64,000 bases of DNA from Sporolactobacillus sp. Y61. Its GTDB lineage: Bacteria > Bacillota > Bacilli > Bacillales > Sporolactobacillaceae. A program made the position numbers and the translations under genes. The notes under the pieces were generated by a model. It was not told the DNA's origin. It was given only the letters and a program-made list of their open reading frames with translations, and made no database searches. Within the stretch, counting starts at the first letter, position 1, and every line of letters starts with the position of its first letter. The stretch is taken from assembly GCF_040529185.1 (NCBI RefSeq), contig NZ_CP159510.1:248001-312000 (forward strand), read 5' to 3'. Below, piece after piece: positions 1 through 9,252 of this stretch.

Positions 1-28
1 GAGTCTGGATGATCATGCGGCCACGCCG

Positions 29-958
29 ATGTCAGATAATGCCAATGGATCGCTTAAAGCGGAAACCATCAGACTGGCTAATCTGATTGATACTCATTCT
101 TCACATGATGGGACCTATGCCGCGCGAATCCCCGGGTTATATGTCAATCGCTATTCGCGAATAGAAGCCGCGGATTATGTGCATACCATTTACTCGCCTG
201 CTGTCGGCATTGCAGCACAGGGTAAAAAAATCATAACTGTCGGAAGGGATGTCTATGAATACGGAGGGTCACGGATTTTTATTGCTCCCGTTGCCTTACC
301 GGTTGCCATGAAAACCATTTTGGCCAGCCCTGCCGAACCGTTTCTGGGAGTAGGGCTATATCTCGACCCGCAAAGGATCGCGGTGTTGGTGTCGAAAGTA
401 TATCCGCAGGGCTTGCCAACGATTCGTAATCGGCGTGCGGGTTATGTCATGGATGCTGATTTGGCTCTGATTAATGCCATGGCAAGACTGGTCGATTGTC
501 TCTCTAGTCCCGGCGATGATCATTTAATTGCCCCGCTCATCACGGATGAGATTTTCATTCGACTTCTTCGCAGCCCCATCGGCGTTTACGTTGCTGAGAC
601 CGTTTTTGCGGAATCCAGCATACAGCGAGTTGTGAAAGCAATGGACTGGCTCCAGAACAACTTCTCCCAGCCATTTAAAATCGCTGATTTGGCAGAGATG
701 GTCCATTTGAGCGAGTCCTCTTTCCGTGAGCATTTTAAGTCCGTCACCGCGATGAGCCCCTTGCAATACCGTAATGTACTGCGTCTTCAAGAAGCCAGGC
801 GGCTGATGTTATCCAATCAAATGGATGCGACAACTGCATGCCGAATTGTGGGATATGCGAGCGATTCCCAATTCAGCCGGGAATACAGTCGCTTCTTTGG
901 AAGCCCGCCAAACAGAGATATCGCCAGATGGCGCCAGAAAAGACAGAATTTAAACTGA
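29..958 (+). CDS. AraC-family transcriptional regulator
   Basis: A DNA-binding regulator with an N-terminal AraC_N-type sensing domain (about residues 20-190, beginning near YAARIPGLYVNRYSR) and a C-terminal pair of helix-turn-helix motifs (about residues 205-300, including SSFREHFKSV and CRIVGYASDSQFSREYSRFFG). The length, 309 aa, is usual for the YqhC-like subfamily. The frame stays open upstream to the window edge and no ribosome binding site is visible before ATG 29, so the true start may lie outside the window. The SDR gene downstream is on the same strand after a 227-nt gap with its own strong RBS. Regulation of that neighbour is plausible but not shown. Confidence 0.85.
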   Translation: MSDNANGSLKAETIRLANLIDTHSSHDGTYAARIPGLYVNRYSRIEAADYVHTIYSPAVGIAAQGKKIITVGRDVYEYGGSRIFIAPVALPVAMKTILASPAEPFLGVGLYLDPQRIAVLVSKVYPQGLPTIRNRRAGYVMDADLALINAMARLVDCLSSPGDDHLIAPLITDEIFIRLLRSPIGVYVAETVFAESSIQRVVKAMDWLQNNFSQPFKIADLAEMVHLSESSFREHFKSVTAMSPLQYRNVLRLQEARRLMLSNQMDATTACRIVGYASDSQFSREYSRFFGSPPNRDIARWRQKRQNLN

Positions 959-1185
959 CCAGGATGCCTCGTCGCCCTTTTTTCATATCCTCGCTGCTTC
1001 AAGGCTTGGCGCTTTTTTTGAACAGGTTTCGTTAAATCGAGCAATAACTCAATCAGAACACGCAAACATCCAAGTGAACCCTCTTCTATAATTAGGTTAA
1101 CCATGAGACGACCGTGCAACTCGCTTACGGCACTGAGCATGGTTCAAACCACCCAATTATAACTGCTTATAAGGAGGTTTTTCAT

Positions 1186-2151
1186 ATGCGTGTTTTTGTT
1201 ACGGGAGCGACCGGATTCATCGGATGGGCGGTTGTTCGTGAACTAATGGATGCCGGCCATCATGTTATCGGCCTTGTTCGTTCCGGGGAAGCTGCCAAAA
1301 GGCTTATTGCCCTTGGTGCAGAGGCTCACCAGGGTTCAATCGAAGACCTGGGAAGCTTGCGCAGCGGTGCTGCCGCTGCAGATGGCGTCATTCACACAGC
1401 CTTCTTCCATAAGTTCTCTCATGCACGACTATCAACACGCCTGCGAATAATGTTTGGTGGAACCCCCCGTCAGGCGCCATTGCGATTCATGACGGCAGCT
1501 GTCGAGACGGACCGACGTGCCATTGAGACACTGGGTACCGCGCTTTCCGGCCGCGACCGCCCTCTTGTTGTCGCTATGCCGACACTGACCCTCACTCCCA
1601 ATCAACTCGGAACGGAGGACAATGCGGCTGACCCTGATTCCGCTGGAAAATTACGCGTCCCGTCGGAAAAGACAACGCTGGCGTTAGCCGATCAAGGCGT
1701 TCGTTCCTCAATTGTTCGTATCCCTCCACTTGTACACGGTGATGGCGATAAGCATGGGTTCGTCCCGAGCCTGACCGACATCGCTCGCAAGAAGGGCATT
1801 TCAGCCTACATTGGAACTGGAGCCAACCGTTGGCCAGCTGTGCATCACCTCGATGTGGCACATCTTTTTTGCCTCGCTTTGGAAAAGGCCCCGGCAGGGT
1901 CGCGGTTTCACGCTGTTGCCGATGAGGGCGTGCCCTTTCGTGATATCGCCGTCGCCCTTGGCCAACATCTCAACCTGCCGGTAAAAAGCATAGACGCGAA
2001 AAAGGCAAATTCGCATTTCGGATGGCTGGGCGACTTCGCATCAGTCGACAACCCTGTATCAAGCGCATTAACCCATAAACGCCTGGGGTGGCGCCCCGTG
2101 CATCCCTCTCTAATTGAAGACATTAATCAAGGTTACTATTTTCAGAGATAA
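1186..2151 (+). CDS. SDR-family NAD(P)-dependent oxidoreductase (atypical/extended type)
   Basis: The protein opens with the Rossmann motif VTGATGFIG (glycine-rich nucleotide-binding loop) and has the extended-SDR layout over 321 aa. Start ATG 1186 is chosen over an in-frame start 24 codons upstream because AAGGAGG lies at 1171-1177. The usual YxxxK catalytic tyrosine is not obvious: the matching region reads KLRVPSEKTTLAL, so this may be an atypical SDR. The motif VRIPPLVHGDG is typical of the NAD-dependent epimerase/dehydratase group. The substrate is unknown. A strong terminator follows, so the gene ends its transcript. Confidence 0.85.
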   Translation: MRVFVTGATGFIGWAVVRELMDAGHHVIGLVRSGEAAKRLIALGAEAHQGSIEDLGSLRSGAAAADGVIHTAFFHKFSHARLSTRLRIMFGGTPRQAPLRFMTAAVETDRRAIETLGTALSGRDRPLVVAMPTLTLTPNQLGTEDNAADPDSAGKLRVPSEKTTLALADQGVRSSIVRIPPLVHGDGDKHGFVPSLTDIARKKGISAYIGTGANRWPAVHHLDVAHLFCLALEKAPAGSRFHAVADEGVPFRDIAVALGQHLNLPVKSIDAKKANSHFGWLGDFASVDNPVSSALTHKRLGWRPVHPSLIEDINQGYYFQR

Positions 2152-2216
2152 TAGGATCTCTCTTCCGGCCTTTGTGCTGATCAGACCACTTTTCAAGTAT
2201 CACTTTCGCTTCTAAA

Positions 2217-2252
2217 AACAAAGCGCTTCCCTTGATTGGGAAGCGCTTTGTT
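2217..2252 (+). terminator. Rho-independent terminator-like hairpin after the SDR gene
   Basis: A perfect 15-bp inverted repeat, AACAAAGCGCTTCCC and its complement, with a 6-nt loop. Only a few Ts follow on either strand, so it could act in both directions. Confidence 0.75.
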
Positions 2253-2397
2253 CATTCCATGATCTTTAGATTTCTGTGCGGTGCCTTCGTATGCGTCTTC
2301 GAGGATCCGCTTCTTTCATTAAGTTTTCGTCGTTTTAATGATACATCGGATTTTATGATGGCGTTTTATTACTTCAACCTAACTGGCTAATTTGATT

Positions 2398-2650
2398 TTA
2401 CAAGTGGCCAAATTTTTTATTTTTAGAAAAAGCAGTTTGAATATCACCGGGAGAAAGACCTTCGGTGGAAGATTCCTGTAAAAAAGCCACCATCTGCCGG
2501 CGATCCGCTTCCGAAAGCGTACCTGGCAATAGATAGAGCCGCGTTCCCGCTTTAGCGTTGGCCAAAACATCATGACTTACTTCAATCCCCAATTTGGACA
2601 AATAATTGGGCGATACGGTAAAGTACCAGAACGGCCGAAGCGGAATTTTT
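2398..2650 (-). pseudogene. Truncated remnant of an unrecognised gene
   Basis: An open frame encodes a C-terminal-looking fragment that includes FWYFTVSPNYLSKLGIEVSH and RLYLLPGTLSEADRRQMVAF, and stops at 2398. Upstream in the same frame it runs directly into a copy of the R1 repeat edge (about 2638-2680) and a stop, so the 5' part is missing. There is no convincing start or RBS; a TTG at 2601 is possible. It loosely recalls the extracytoplasmic part of DUF1430-type membrane proteins, but I cannot confirm that. Confidence 0.4.
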
Positions 2651-2815
2651 CCGTCTATTCATCTGATCGTATGCTTAACCGAGTCCCCTAACTGATAAGA
2701 GCGGATCCCGGAAAGCCTCCGTCTGTATTTTTCATATTGGGGTAAATCGTCCCTTATTTTTGACCATACGACTTCAGATTTGCCCTCTGTTTTGGGAGAA
2801 AATAATTTCAGAACT

Positions 2816-3744
2816 TCTTCAAATACGTAGATGAATTCATTGCCGATGATCCTGCGCTTTTTCTCAGTATCACCGACATCCGCCAGCTTGTCCAAGAAAC
2901 GCTTTTGGCATCGACAGGGATAAAGTTCATTTGAAAACGGTTTTTGAATGTATCGATGACGCCTTCCGCTTCCCCTTTTCGGAGCAGTTCGTGATCGACA
3001 AAAACCCAGGTAAGCTGGTCGCCGATCGCTTTGTGGACAAGCGTTGCCGCAACCGATGAATCGACTCCACCGCTCAGCGCGCACAGCACTTTGCGGTTGC
3101 CGACACTCTTGCGGATCTCTTCAGCTTTTTCATCGAGAAAATGTTCCATTGACCAGGTGGCATTCGCGCCACAGATCGAAAAGATAAAATTGCTCAGCAG
3201 ATCATTGCCGTACTTTGTATGACGCACTTCCGGGTGATACTGAACGGCATAGACATTTTTCGCTGCGTTGCTCATAGCCGCAACCGGGCAGGACTCGCTT
3301 ATGGCGAAGACTTCGAATCCTTCCGGCGGTGTCTTAACCAGATCGTCGTGGCTCATCCAGACCGACTGCCCGGCAGGCTGTCCTTTAAAGAGCAGGCTGC
3401 CTGTATCGGTAATGATGTCTGCCTTGTCATACTCACGATGCACCGCGCGCTCCACCTCAGCGTCAAATTGCCTATTGATCAGGTGCAGGCCGTAACAGAT
3501 GCTCAGAATCGGAACACCCAGATCAACAATCGCCGGATCACACTTTGGTGCCCCCCTCACCGTACACACTGCTTGGACCTCAGTAGAAACTGATGCCCGT
3601 CGGCTGCTTCTTTCTGATCTGTGCTGCTGTGAGCGTATTCGGAAGGAGTTCGCTGTATACGCCTAAATCACGGATGCGCCTGGCAATCAGTTGATTGTAC
3701 TGGCCGGAAAAGTCCATCACAATTATCAAGTCGTTCTGATCCAT
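2816..3744 (-). pseudogene. Truncated, frameshifted second copy of GMP synthase
   Basis: The sequence aligns along most of its length with the intact guaA at 7585-9126. It holds the glutaminase part ([21 protein letters not shown]) and the start of the ATP-pyrophosphatase domain ([20 protein letters not shown]). The start ATG 3744 has the same upstream context as guaA. Lesions: an in-frame TGA at 3580-3582, a one-base change in the C-run at 3551-3556 (a G-run in the coding sense), and a one-base loss near 2905 that moves the frame to [20 protein letters not shown]. Similarity ends after [11 protein letters not shown] (about 2816), so the dimerisation domain is absent. The tail frame running to 2659 is unrelated to GuaA. 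Many substitutions relative to guaA show that it is not a recent duplicate. Confidence 0.9.
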
Positions 3745-3860
3745 CCCCGCCTTGCACCCTATCTCTGATTTTTCTTTAAATTACCGAATAGATAAAGCCG
3801 GAAACCCGATCAGGGGCTCCGGTTATGAAATCTGACTTTTTCATGATGGCCGCCGATTTG

Positions 3861-3959
3861 TCAAAAAGTGTTCAGCGAACCATTGAACCATTTCTCTATT
3901 TTATCAATCTCAGAAGCTTCATCAAGTCCGTATCTGATGTAAGTGCAGCCTTTATCCAT
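3861..3959 (-). CDS. Small ORF (32 aa) overlapping the end of hicB
   Basis: The reading frame encodes MDKGCTYIRYGLDEASEIDK and ends IEKWFNGSLNTF. Its ATG overlaps the last 8 nt of hicB, an arrangement suited to translational coupling. The peptide is charged and soluble-looking, with no membrane segment. I do not recognise a family. It could be a real third cistron of the toxin-antitoxin operon, the start of a gene cut by deletion, or chance. A weak GC-rich hairpin follows at about 3798-3826. Confidence 0.35.
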   Translation of the reverse strand: MDKGCTYIRYGLDEASEIDKIEKWFNGSLNTF

Positions 3960-4377
3960 TAACTGAATGTCTCTCCTCTATGCCGACTTGTTTTTTTATA
4001 GCTGATTGTAATACTTGAGAATAATTCACGTTGTTTTCCTTAGCAAGATCATCCAGCCACTTAGGGATGGTCAATGTTTTCTTCACGGACTGGTTAAAAA
4101 TTTGCTGAAGATATGGGGCCATTAATACATCGACCAGGATAACGCACTGATGCTTTTCTATCTTCAGGTCTCTAATACTTGAAGCTTCCGGAATATCTTC
4201 TCCGTCCTTATCCATTCCGTATAAGTGCAACGCAAGAGCCTCCCTCGCGTTTTTCTGAACCTCTTCCAAAGTTGAACCATAAGGAAGGCACCCAGGCAAG
4301 TCAGGAAATTGAACAGAGTAGCCTTTTTCCTCTTCTGTTAAAATAGCAGGAAATATATATTTAGACTTTAAACCCAT
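3952..4377 (-). CDS. hicB: HicB-family antitoxin
   Basis: The N-terminal half has the HicB pattern FPAILTEEEKGYSVQFPDLP followed by GCLPYGSTLEEVQKNAREAL, the partly degraded RNase H-like fold that binds HicA. The C-terminal part (about residues 95-141, LTIPKWLDDLAKENNVNYSQ) looks like a ribbon-helix-helix or similar DNA-binding arm, as expected for autorepression. The length, 141 aa, is normal. It lies 41 nt downstream of hicA on the same strand, the usual toxin-first order for HicAB. An RBS-like GGAG lies close before the ATG. Confidence 0.9.
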   Translation of the reverse strand: MGLKSKYIFPAILTEEEKGYSVQFPDLPGCLPYGSTLEEVQKNAREALALHLYGMDKDGEDIPEASSIRDLKIEKHQCVILVDVLMAPYLQQIFNQSVKKTLTIPKWLDDLAKENNVNYSQVLQSAIKKQVGIEERHSVNG

Positions 4378-4418
4378 AGTCAGATCAACTCCTTTTTTAC
4401 GGGTAGAAAAAGAAAAGG

Positions 4419-4616
4419 TTAGGAAAATCGAACTCCTGATTGCTTTTCAATACTCATTAAAGTTCCGGTTGGTATATCCTTTCTTGGATGAGTCAGTGTA
4501 ACCCTTCCCTTTTTCGTTGGATGCTTCAATTGAACATGATCCCCAACAGTATCAACAATATACCATCCGTTTTTTTTGAGTATCTTAAGGACTTCTCTTG
4601 AGGAATATGATTTCAT
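4419..4616 (-). CDS. hicA: HicA-family mRNA interferase toxin
   Basis: A 65-aa protein with the double-stranded RNA-binding-like HicA fold. It has the start SSREVLKILKKNGWYIVDTV followed by GDHVQLKHP, with the catalytic histidine in the GDHVQLKHP segment, and then GRVTLTHPRKDIPTGTLMSI. HicA proteins cleave mRNA and block translation until neutralised by HicB. The gene is intact and preceded by a consensus promoter with a palindrome, so the module looks functional. Confidence 0.92.
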   Translation of the reverse strand: MKSYSSREVLKILKKNGWYIVDTVGDHVQLKHPTKKGRVTLTHPRKDIPTGTLMSIEKQSGVRFS

Positions 4617-4637
4617 AACCTAACCTCTTTCTCCTGT

Positions 4638-4666
4638 ATCTTAACACGTGTTATAGTACGTGTCAA
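4638..4666 (-). promoter_or_regulatory. hicAB promoter with overlapping palindromic operator
   Basis: On the minus strand TTGACA (4661-4666) and TAAGAT (4638-4643) are 17 nt apart. The spacer carries ACACGT and ACGTGT arms plus the palindrome AACACGTGTT (about 4643-4663), a likely binding site for HicB or the HicAB complex. Confidence 0.75.
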
Positions 4667-4843
4667 CAAAGACGAAATGAGACAACTTCGTGATCTATAT
4701 ACGTTGACCATAAGATTGTCATCTTTCTGCCGCGTGACTGGCGGGAAGGATGTCTTTAAAACTTTTCTGTGAAAAATGTCAATCAATATTCGTGAGGATT
4801 AAGCATTATCTTACATTACACTGATAATCGGCGTCCTGTGTGA

Positions 4844-6103
4844 TTATGCTCTCTCCGATTCAAGATTTATTTTTACAAACTTCCTTTTGCCAACCTGAAC
4901 GACCATGCCATCATGTACATTAATTTTTGCTCCGATGTCGGACAGTTTCGTCTGATTAATTTTTACGCCGCCGTTCTGGATCATCCTGCGCGCCTCTCCG
5001 TTACTTTGAAAAAGGCCAAGTCTCACCAGAAAAGCAACCACCCAGATCTGTTGCGTGGAACCGTTCCAATGCACTTCCGGAAGATCGCCCGGAAGCGCGT
5101 GTTGACGGAACACCTCTGCAAACTGTGCGCTCGCCTGATCTGCCGCTTCCTTGCCATGATACATGTTCACCAGTGTCCAGCTTAGCCGTTCCTTCACATC
5201 CCTCGGATGGATGGAGCCATCCTTTAATCCAGCCGCCAGACGGTTGATCTCTTTAATGGGCAGATCGGTCGCCAAAGTAAAGTACTTGATCATCAGTTCA
5301 TCCGGCAGAGACATCGCCTTGCCGAAAATCTCATCCGCTGATTCGTCAATGCCGATATAATTGCCAAGCGACTTGGACATTTTCTTCTTTCCATCCAGCC
5401 CTTCCAGAAGAGGGAGCATGATCGCCACCTGTTTTTCCATGCCGTAAGCTTCCTGAATATGCCGTCCCATCAGCAAATTAAACTTCTGATCCGTGCCTCC
5501 GAGTTCAATATCGGATCGAAGTGCAACGGAGTCGTACGCCTGCATCAGAGGATAGAAGAACTCATGAATCGATATAGACTGCCCTGACCGGTAGCGATTG
5601 CTGAAATCGTCACGTTCAAGCATGCGCGCCACCGTTGTTTTGGCGGACAAGTCAATGACATCGGAAAAACTCAGGCGGGACAGCCATTTCGCGTTAAAGG
5701 CAACGGTCGCTTTCTCCATATCGATAACCTTGCTAAATTGTTCAAAGTATGTCTGTGCATTCGCCTGAACTTCTTCATCCGTTAATTGCCGGCGTGTCGC
5801 CGATTTGCCCGTCGGATCGCCGATTTTTCCTGTAAAATCGCCGATCACGAGCTGAACCTGATGGCCGAATTGCTGAAACTGGCGCAGTTTATGCAGCACC
5901 ACCGTGTGTCCGATATGCACGTCCGGAGCCGATGGATCAAGGCCCAGTTTAACATGCAACGGCTTTCCGGTCGCCACTGACTTTTTCAGTTTTTCTCTAA
6001 GCTCAGCCTCAGGAACAATTTCCGCTGCACCCTGTTTCAGAGTGTCAAACTGTTGTTGGACAGCTTCCTGCTGTGAAACCGATAAATGAATCTCAGCATT
6101 CAT
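4844..6103 (-). CDS. tyrS: Tyrosyl-tRNA synthetase
   Basis: A class I synthetase that charges tRNA-Tyr. The signature HIGH-type motif is in [16 protein letters not shown] and the KMSKS loop is in [14 protein letters not shown]-terminal S4 RNA-binding domain follows ([20 protein letters not shown]). The sequence is of the TyrZ-like type ([12 protein letters not shown]) rather than the classical Bacillus TyrS. The start was moved from a longer frame to ATG 6103, which follows a GGAG about 8 nt upstream and gives 419 aa. A tyrosine T-box leader precedes it. Confidence 0.95.
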   Translation of the reverse strand: MNAEIHLSVSQQEAVQQQFDTLKQGAAEIVPEAELREKLKKSVATGKPLHVKLGLDPSAPDVHIGHTVVLHKLRQFQQFGHQVQLVIGDFTGKIGDPTGKSATRRQLTDEEVQANAQTYFEQFSKVIDMEKATVAFNAKWLSRLSFSDVIDLSAKTTVARMLERDDFSNRYRSGQSISIHEFFYPLMQAYDSVALRSDIELGGTDQKFNLLMGRHIQEAYGMEKQVAIMLPLLEGLDGKKKMSKSLGNYIGIDESADEIFGKAMSLPDELMIKYFTLATDLPIKEINRLAAGLKDGSIHPRDVKERLSWTLVNMYHGKEAADQASAQFAEVFRQHALPGDLPEVHWNGSTQQIWVVAFLVRLGLFQSNGEARRMIQNGGVKINQTKLSDIGAKINVHDGMVVQVGKRKFVKINLESERA

Positions 6104-6196
6104 TTCTCCCACTCCATTTCCGTTATTCTTCATACGTTTTCGATGAAAGCCGCCGACACGAACCATGAACTGCTGTCACACCCGTAAAACAGGAAT

Positions 6197-6450
6197 AAAA
6201 AAACGCCCCCTCTGAAAAGGGACGAAAATTCCGCGGTACCACCCTCGTTGAGCGCTCAGCCAGCTCTCCACTTGTTCCGTTAACGGCAGCAACCGTTTTC
6301 TGCTACTGGCTTGAACGAAGACGGCGTTTGCAGAAAAACTCAGGGAAGTAATTCATGACTGCCTTTGTGCCGGCTCGCATCGTCCGCCGGCTTTCTGGAA
6401 CAGGGAAACAGCCACTACTCATTCCAATCATCGCGATCAATGTGAAATTA
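6197..6450 (-). promoter_or_regulatory. T-box leader (tyrosine) of tyrS
   Basis: The conserved T-box sequence, GGGTGGTACCGCGGAATT on the minus strand, lies at 6227-6245. It is followed by a terminator hairpin and a run of Ts (6197-6224). Stem I carries a TAC tyrosine specifier candidate in GAATTACTTCCC (about 6346-6357). Uncharged tRNA-Tyr would stabilise the antiterminator and allow tyrS expression. Confidence 0.95.
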
Positions 6451-6455
6451 TTCTT

Positions 6456-6485
6456 ATCCTATGACAGAATTCTACGTTCTGTCAA
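6456..6485 (-). promoter_or_regulatory. Promoter of the tyrS T-box leader
   Basis: TTGACA (6480-6485) and TAGGAT (6456-6461) are separated by 18 nt on the minus strand, just upstream of the T-box stem I. Confidence 0.75.
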
Positions 6486-6692
6486 CAGCCTACATCGCAA
6501 TTAGCTCCCCGTGGGCTTTTTATTTTTCAGGAACATCTACACTCACTTACGATACGGTTCACCGTATCGCAGCAAAATGAGGTTCTCCCCGATTTTTTCA
6601 ACGATCAAAAAGAACACTCAATCAACCCGTCTCGCAGGGATTTTCATCTCACTTTCTTGTATGTCCTTAATGGAATCACGAGCAAAAAGTAA

Positions 6693-6888
6693 AATAAGCG
6701 GATGTTTTCCGGTTAGATGCAGAATGGGACTCTTTTCGGGGGTATATAAGGGGAAGTTTTCCGGTTATGCAAAACAAAAAGCTCCATTCACCCTTTTTTC
6801 AAGCTAATAGGCGGAACCCTTCCGTCTATTTTAGCTGCTTTTCATTTTATTTACCAAGTAAGTGGAATTTTTCCGTCTATTCATCTGA
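6693..6888. repeat. R1 intergenic element, copy a (four-hairpin repeat)
   Basis: About 195 bp built of four short inverted repeats with a CGGA...TCCG core. It aligns module by module with 20750-20943 and with the reverse complement of 58659-58850. This copy is the most diverged. The rest of 6486-6692 shows no gene. The right edge joins a decayed antitoxin gene. Confidence 0.8.
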
Positions 6889-6896
6889 GCGTATGC

Positions 6897-7227
6897 TTAA
6901 ACATCTAACTTCTGATATCTTTCATACTCTTCTTTAGACATTGAATGCTCAGGTGGAAGGCTTGTTCCGGATGCCTTTCATAATTCTTAATTCGATCCGC
7001 AACTTCCTTATAGATCAGTTTATCTTCAAGGTAGTTTATCCGTTCAAACATATTTTCGTATTCCCGATAGTCAAGAATGATTGAGTCAAGCTTATGATTG
7101 TCAGTAATCACTTGCGGCTTTTTTTTGGCCCGTTTGCGAACTGAACTGAATGTCTTAACCGCCACAGAAGATGGAATAATCTGGTCTTCAGAAAATTAGG
7201 TTTGACCACGATTGATTCATCATCCAT
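6897..7227 (-). pseudogene. Frameshifted Phd/YefM-type antitoxin
   Basis: Reading across two frameshifts gives an antitoxin-like protein of about 110 aa: MDDESIVVKPNF, then IIPSSVAVKTFSSVRKRAK, then VITDNHKLDSIILDYREYEN, then a tail SMSKEEYERYQKLDV. The motif ITDN.K.DSIILDY.EYE is typical of type II antitoxins of the Phd/YefM/RelB kind. The start ATG 7227 has a good RBS (GGAGGTG). Frameshifts lie near 7192-7196 (an A-run on the plus strand) and near 6946-6955. No toxin gene follows; an R1 repeat edge lies right at the stop. Without the frameshifts an 86-aa internal ORF (6905-7165) remains and might still be translated. Confidence 0.7.
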
Positions 7228-7449
7228 AACTTTGACACCTCCGTTCGATTATTTCCCTTTCAACATTTATTATGCAACTTTTTTCATTCGATGTGTCATT
7301 AAATGATATCGTTTTATGTTAGTAAAGAATGACTCTGCTTCTACTGAGGTGTATATACACACAATAAAAGACTTGATCCAGAGATAAATATTATATGGTC
7401 GTCAAAAAGGAAAACGACGAAAAAGGTTTAAAAAGACTCCCATTAAAGC

Positions 7450-7485
7450 AAAAAACACCCTGCCAGATCATTCATTCTGGCAGGG
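7450..7485 (-). terminator. guaA terminator
   Basis: A 9-bp perfect stem, CCCTGCCAG / CTGGCAGGG, is followed on the minus strand by a T-run. The stretch 7228-7449 upstream of the antitoxin remnant holds no gene that I can see. It has one palindrome, GTGTATATACAC, at 7349-7360. Confidence 0.85.
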
Positions 7486-7584
7486 ATCTTGGCAGGAACC
7501 ATTAAATTTTAGCAGTTTTTATCCGCTTTACATCACAATAAGCCTTGTGAAACAGGCATTCTCTCTCTAATTTGTATTTTCCTT

Positions 7585-9126
7585 TTATTCCCACTCAATT
7601 GTGGCCGGCGGCTTGGAGGTAATATCATACACAATACGGTTGACGTGCTCCACCTCATTCACGATTCGGTTCGATATTTTTTCGAGAACCTCCCATGGGA
7701 TGCGTGCCCAGTCGGAGGTCATGCCGTCGATTGAGGTGACAGCGCGGATGGCGATACAGTGATCGTAGGTACGTCCGTCCCCCATAACGCCGACACTCTG
7801 GATGTTCGGCAGCACGGTGAAGTACTGCCAGATATCGCGGTCGAGACCGGCTTTTTTGATTTCCTCACGCAGAATGGCATCTGATTCACGGACAATCGCC
7901 AGCTTGTCCTCGGTGATCGCGCCGAGTACGCGGATGCCGAGGCCCGGTCCCGGGAACGGCTGGCGCCAGACGATATCGTCCGGCAGGCCGAGCTGGGTGC
8001 CGAGCTCGCGTACCTCATCCTTGAACAGCGTATTCAGCGGTTCAATCAGCTTAAATGTCATATCTTCAGGAAGCCCGCCGACATTATGATGCGACTTGAT
8101 GGTCTGTGAGGAGCCGCCCGCGCCGCTCTCTACCACATCCGTATAGAGCGTGCCCTGAACAAGAAACGAGATATCCTTAAGCTTGCTTGCTTCTTCTTCA
8201 AAAACATGGATGAATTCATTGCCGATGATTTTGCGCTTTTTCTCCGGCTCGCTGACATCCGTCAGCTTGTCCAGAAAGCGCTGTTTCGCGTCGACAAAGA
8301 TAAAATTCATATGGAAGCGGTTTTTGAATGTCTCAACAACGCCTTCTGCTTCGCCTTTGCGGAGCAGACCGTGATCGACAAAAATGCAGGTCAGCTGATC
8401 GCCTATGGCCTGGTGTACCAGAGCTGCAGCAACCGAAGAATCAACTCCGCCGCTCAATGCACAGATTACTTTCTTATCGCCGACAGTGGACCGGATCTTC
8501 TCCACCTGCTGATCGATGAAGTGTTCCATCGACCAGTTCTTTTCCGCTTTACAGATGTGAAAAATAAAATTATTCAGAAGATCATTCCCGTATTCTGTGT
8601 GGCGGACTTCAACGTGGTACTGCACTCCGTACAGATTTTTTGCGACATCACTCATCGCCGCCACCGGACACGATGCGCTTTTCGCATCGACTTTGAATCC
8701 TTCCGGCGGCGTTTTAACGAGATCGCCATGGCTCATCCAAACCGTCTGCTTTGCCGGCTGCCCCTGGAAAAGGGCACTGTCCGTATTCGCGGAAATTTCT
8801 GCTTTACCATATTCTCTGTGGGAGGCATGTGCGACATCCGCCCCGAAGTGCAGGCTCATCAGTTGCATCCCGTAACAGATACCGAGAATCGGAATCCCGA
8901 GGTCATAGACCGCCGGATCGACTTTCGGCGCGCCCTCCCAGTAGACACTGCTCGGCCCGCCGGAGAAGATGATCCCTTTCGGCCTTTTTTCTCTGATCTG
9001 TTCCGCCGTCATCGTATTCGGCAGAAGTTCACTGTATACACCAAGATCACGGACACGTCTTGCGATCAGCTGATTATACTGACCGCCGAAGTCCATGACA
9101 ATGATCAAATTCTCAGGTTGTCCCAT
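7585..9126 (-). CDS. guaA: GMP synthase (glutamine-hydrolysing)
   Basis: Converts XMP to GMP with glutamine and ATP, the last step of guanine nucleotide synthesis. The class I glutamine amidotransferase domain comes first (nucleophile Cys in [11 protein letters not shown], then [10 protein letters not shown] where the usual motif is YHPEV). The ATP-pyrophosphatase P-loop follows ([12 protein letters not shown]), and the C-terminal dimerisation domain ends TIEWE. The length, 513 aa, matches the family. Start ATG 9126 is taken because [20 protein letters not shown] aligns with the family N-terminus; the longer frame does not. Note H-V-E in place of H-P-E at the triad site; the decayed copy at 2816-3744 keeps HPEV. 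Confidence 0.95.
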   Translation of the reverse strand: MGQPENLIIVMDFGGQYNQLIARRVRDLGVYSELLPNTMTAEQIREKRPKGIIFSGGPSSVYWEGAPKVDPAVYDLGIPILGICYGMQLMSLHFGADVAHASHREYGKAEISANTDSALFQGQPAKQTVWMSHGDLVKTPPEGFKVDAKSASCPVAAMSDVAKNLYGVQYHVEVRHTEYGNDLLNNFIFHICKAEKNWSMEHFIDQQVEKIRSTVGDKKVICALSGGVDSSVAAALVHQAIGDQLTCIFVDHGLLRKGEAEGVVETFKNRFHMNFIFVDAKQRFLDKLTDVSEPEKKRKIIGNEFIHVFEEEASKLKDISFLVQGTLYTDVVESGAGGSSQTIKSHHNVGGLPEDMTFKLIEPLNTLFKDEVRELGTQLGLPDDIVWRQPFPGPGLGIRVLGAITEDKLAIVRESDAILREEIKKAGLDRDIWQYFTVLPNIQSVGVMGDGRTYDHCIAIRAVTSIDGMTSDWARIPWEVLEKISNRIVNEVEHVNRIVYDITSKPPATIEWE

Positions 9127-9252
9127 CCCCGTTTGCACCCCGCAATTTTTTATATAAAGAATAAGGATGCACCTCGCTCGAAGGCGTCCTCTTGTTTCCA
9201 CTGATTTTGTATTACGTACCTATTTTAACAATCCGGCGCTGCTGCGGCAACC

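Noticed and set aside
2659..2815. Tail ORF after the guaA copy as part of a fusion protein
   Set aside because: The residues after FEEVLKLF do not match GuaA or any family I recognise, and the frame only opens because of the upstream frameshift.
6511..6807. A 98-codon ORF over the R1a repeat
   Set aside because: It covers non-coding repeat and leader-side sequence, has no RBS, and is not kept in the other R1 copies.
8206..9204. A 332-codon ORF antisense to guaA
   Set aside because: It is the shadow of a real gene with strong codon bias and has no RBS or family signature.
9127..9250. Purine riboswitch upstream of guaA
   Set aside because: I found no purine-riboswitch core sequence, only an imperfect hairpin around 9165-9190.
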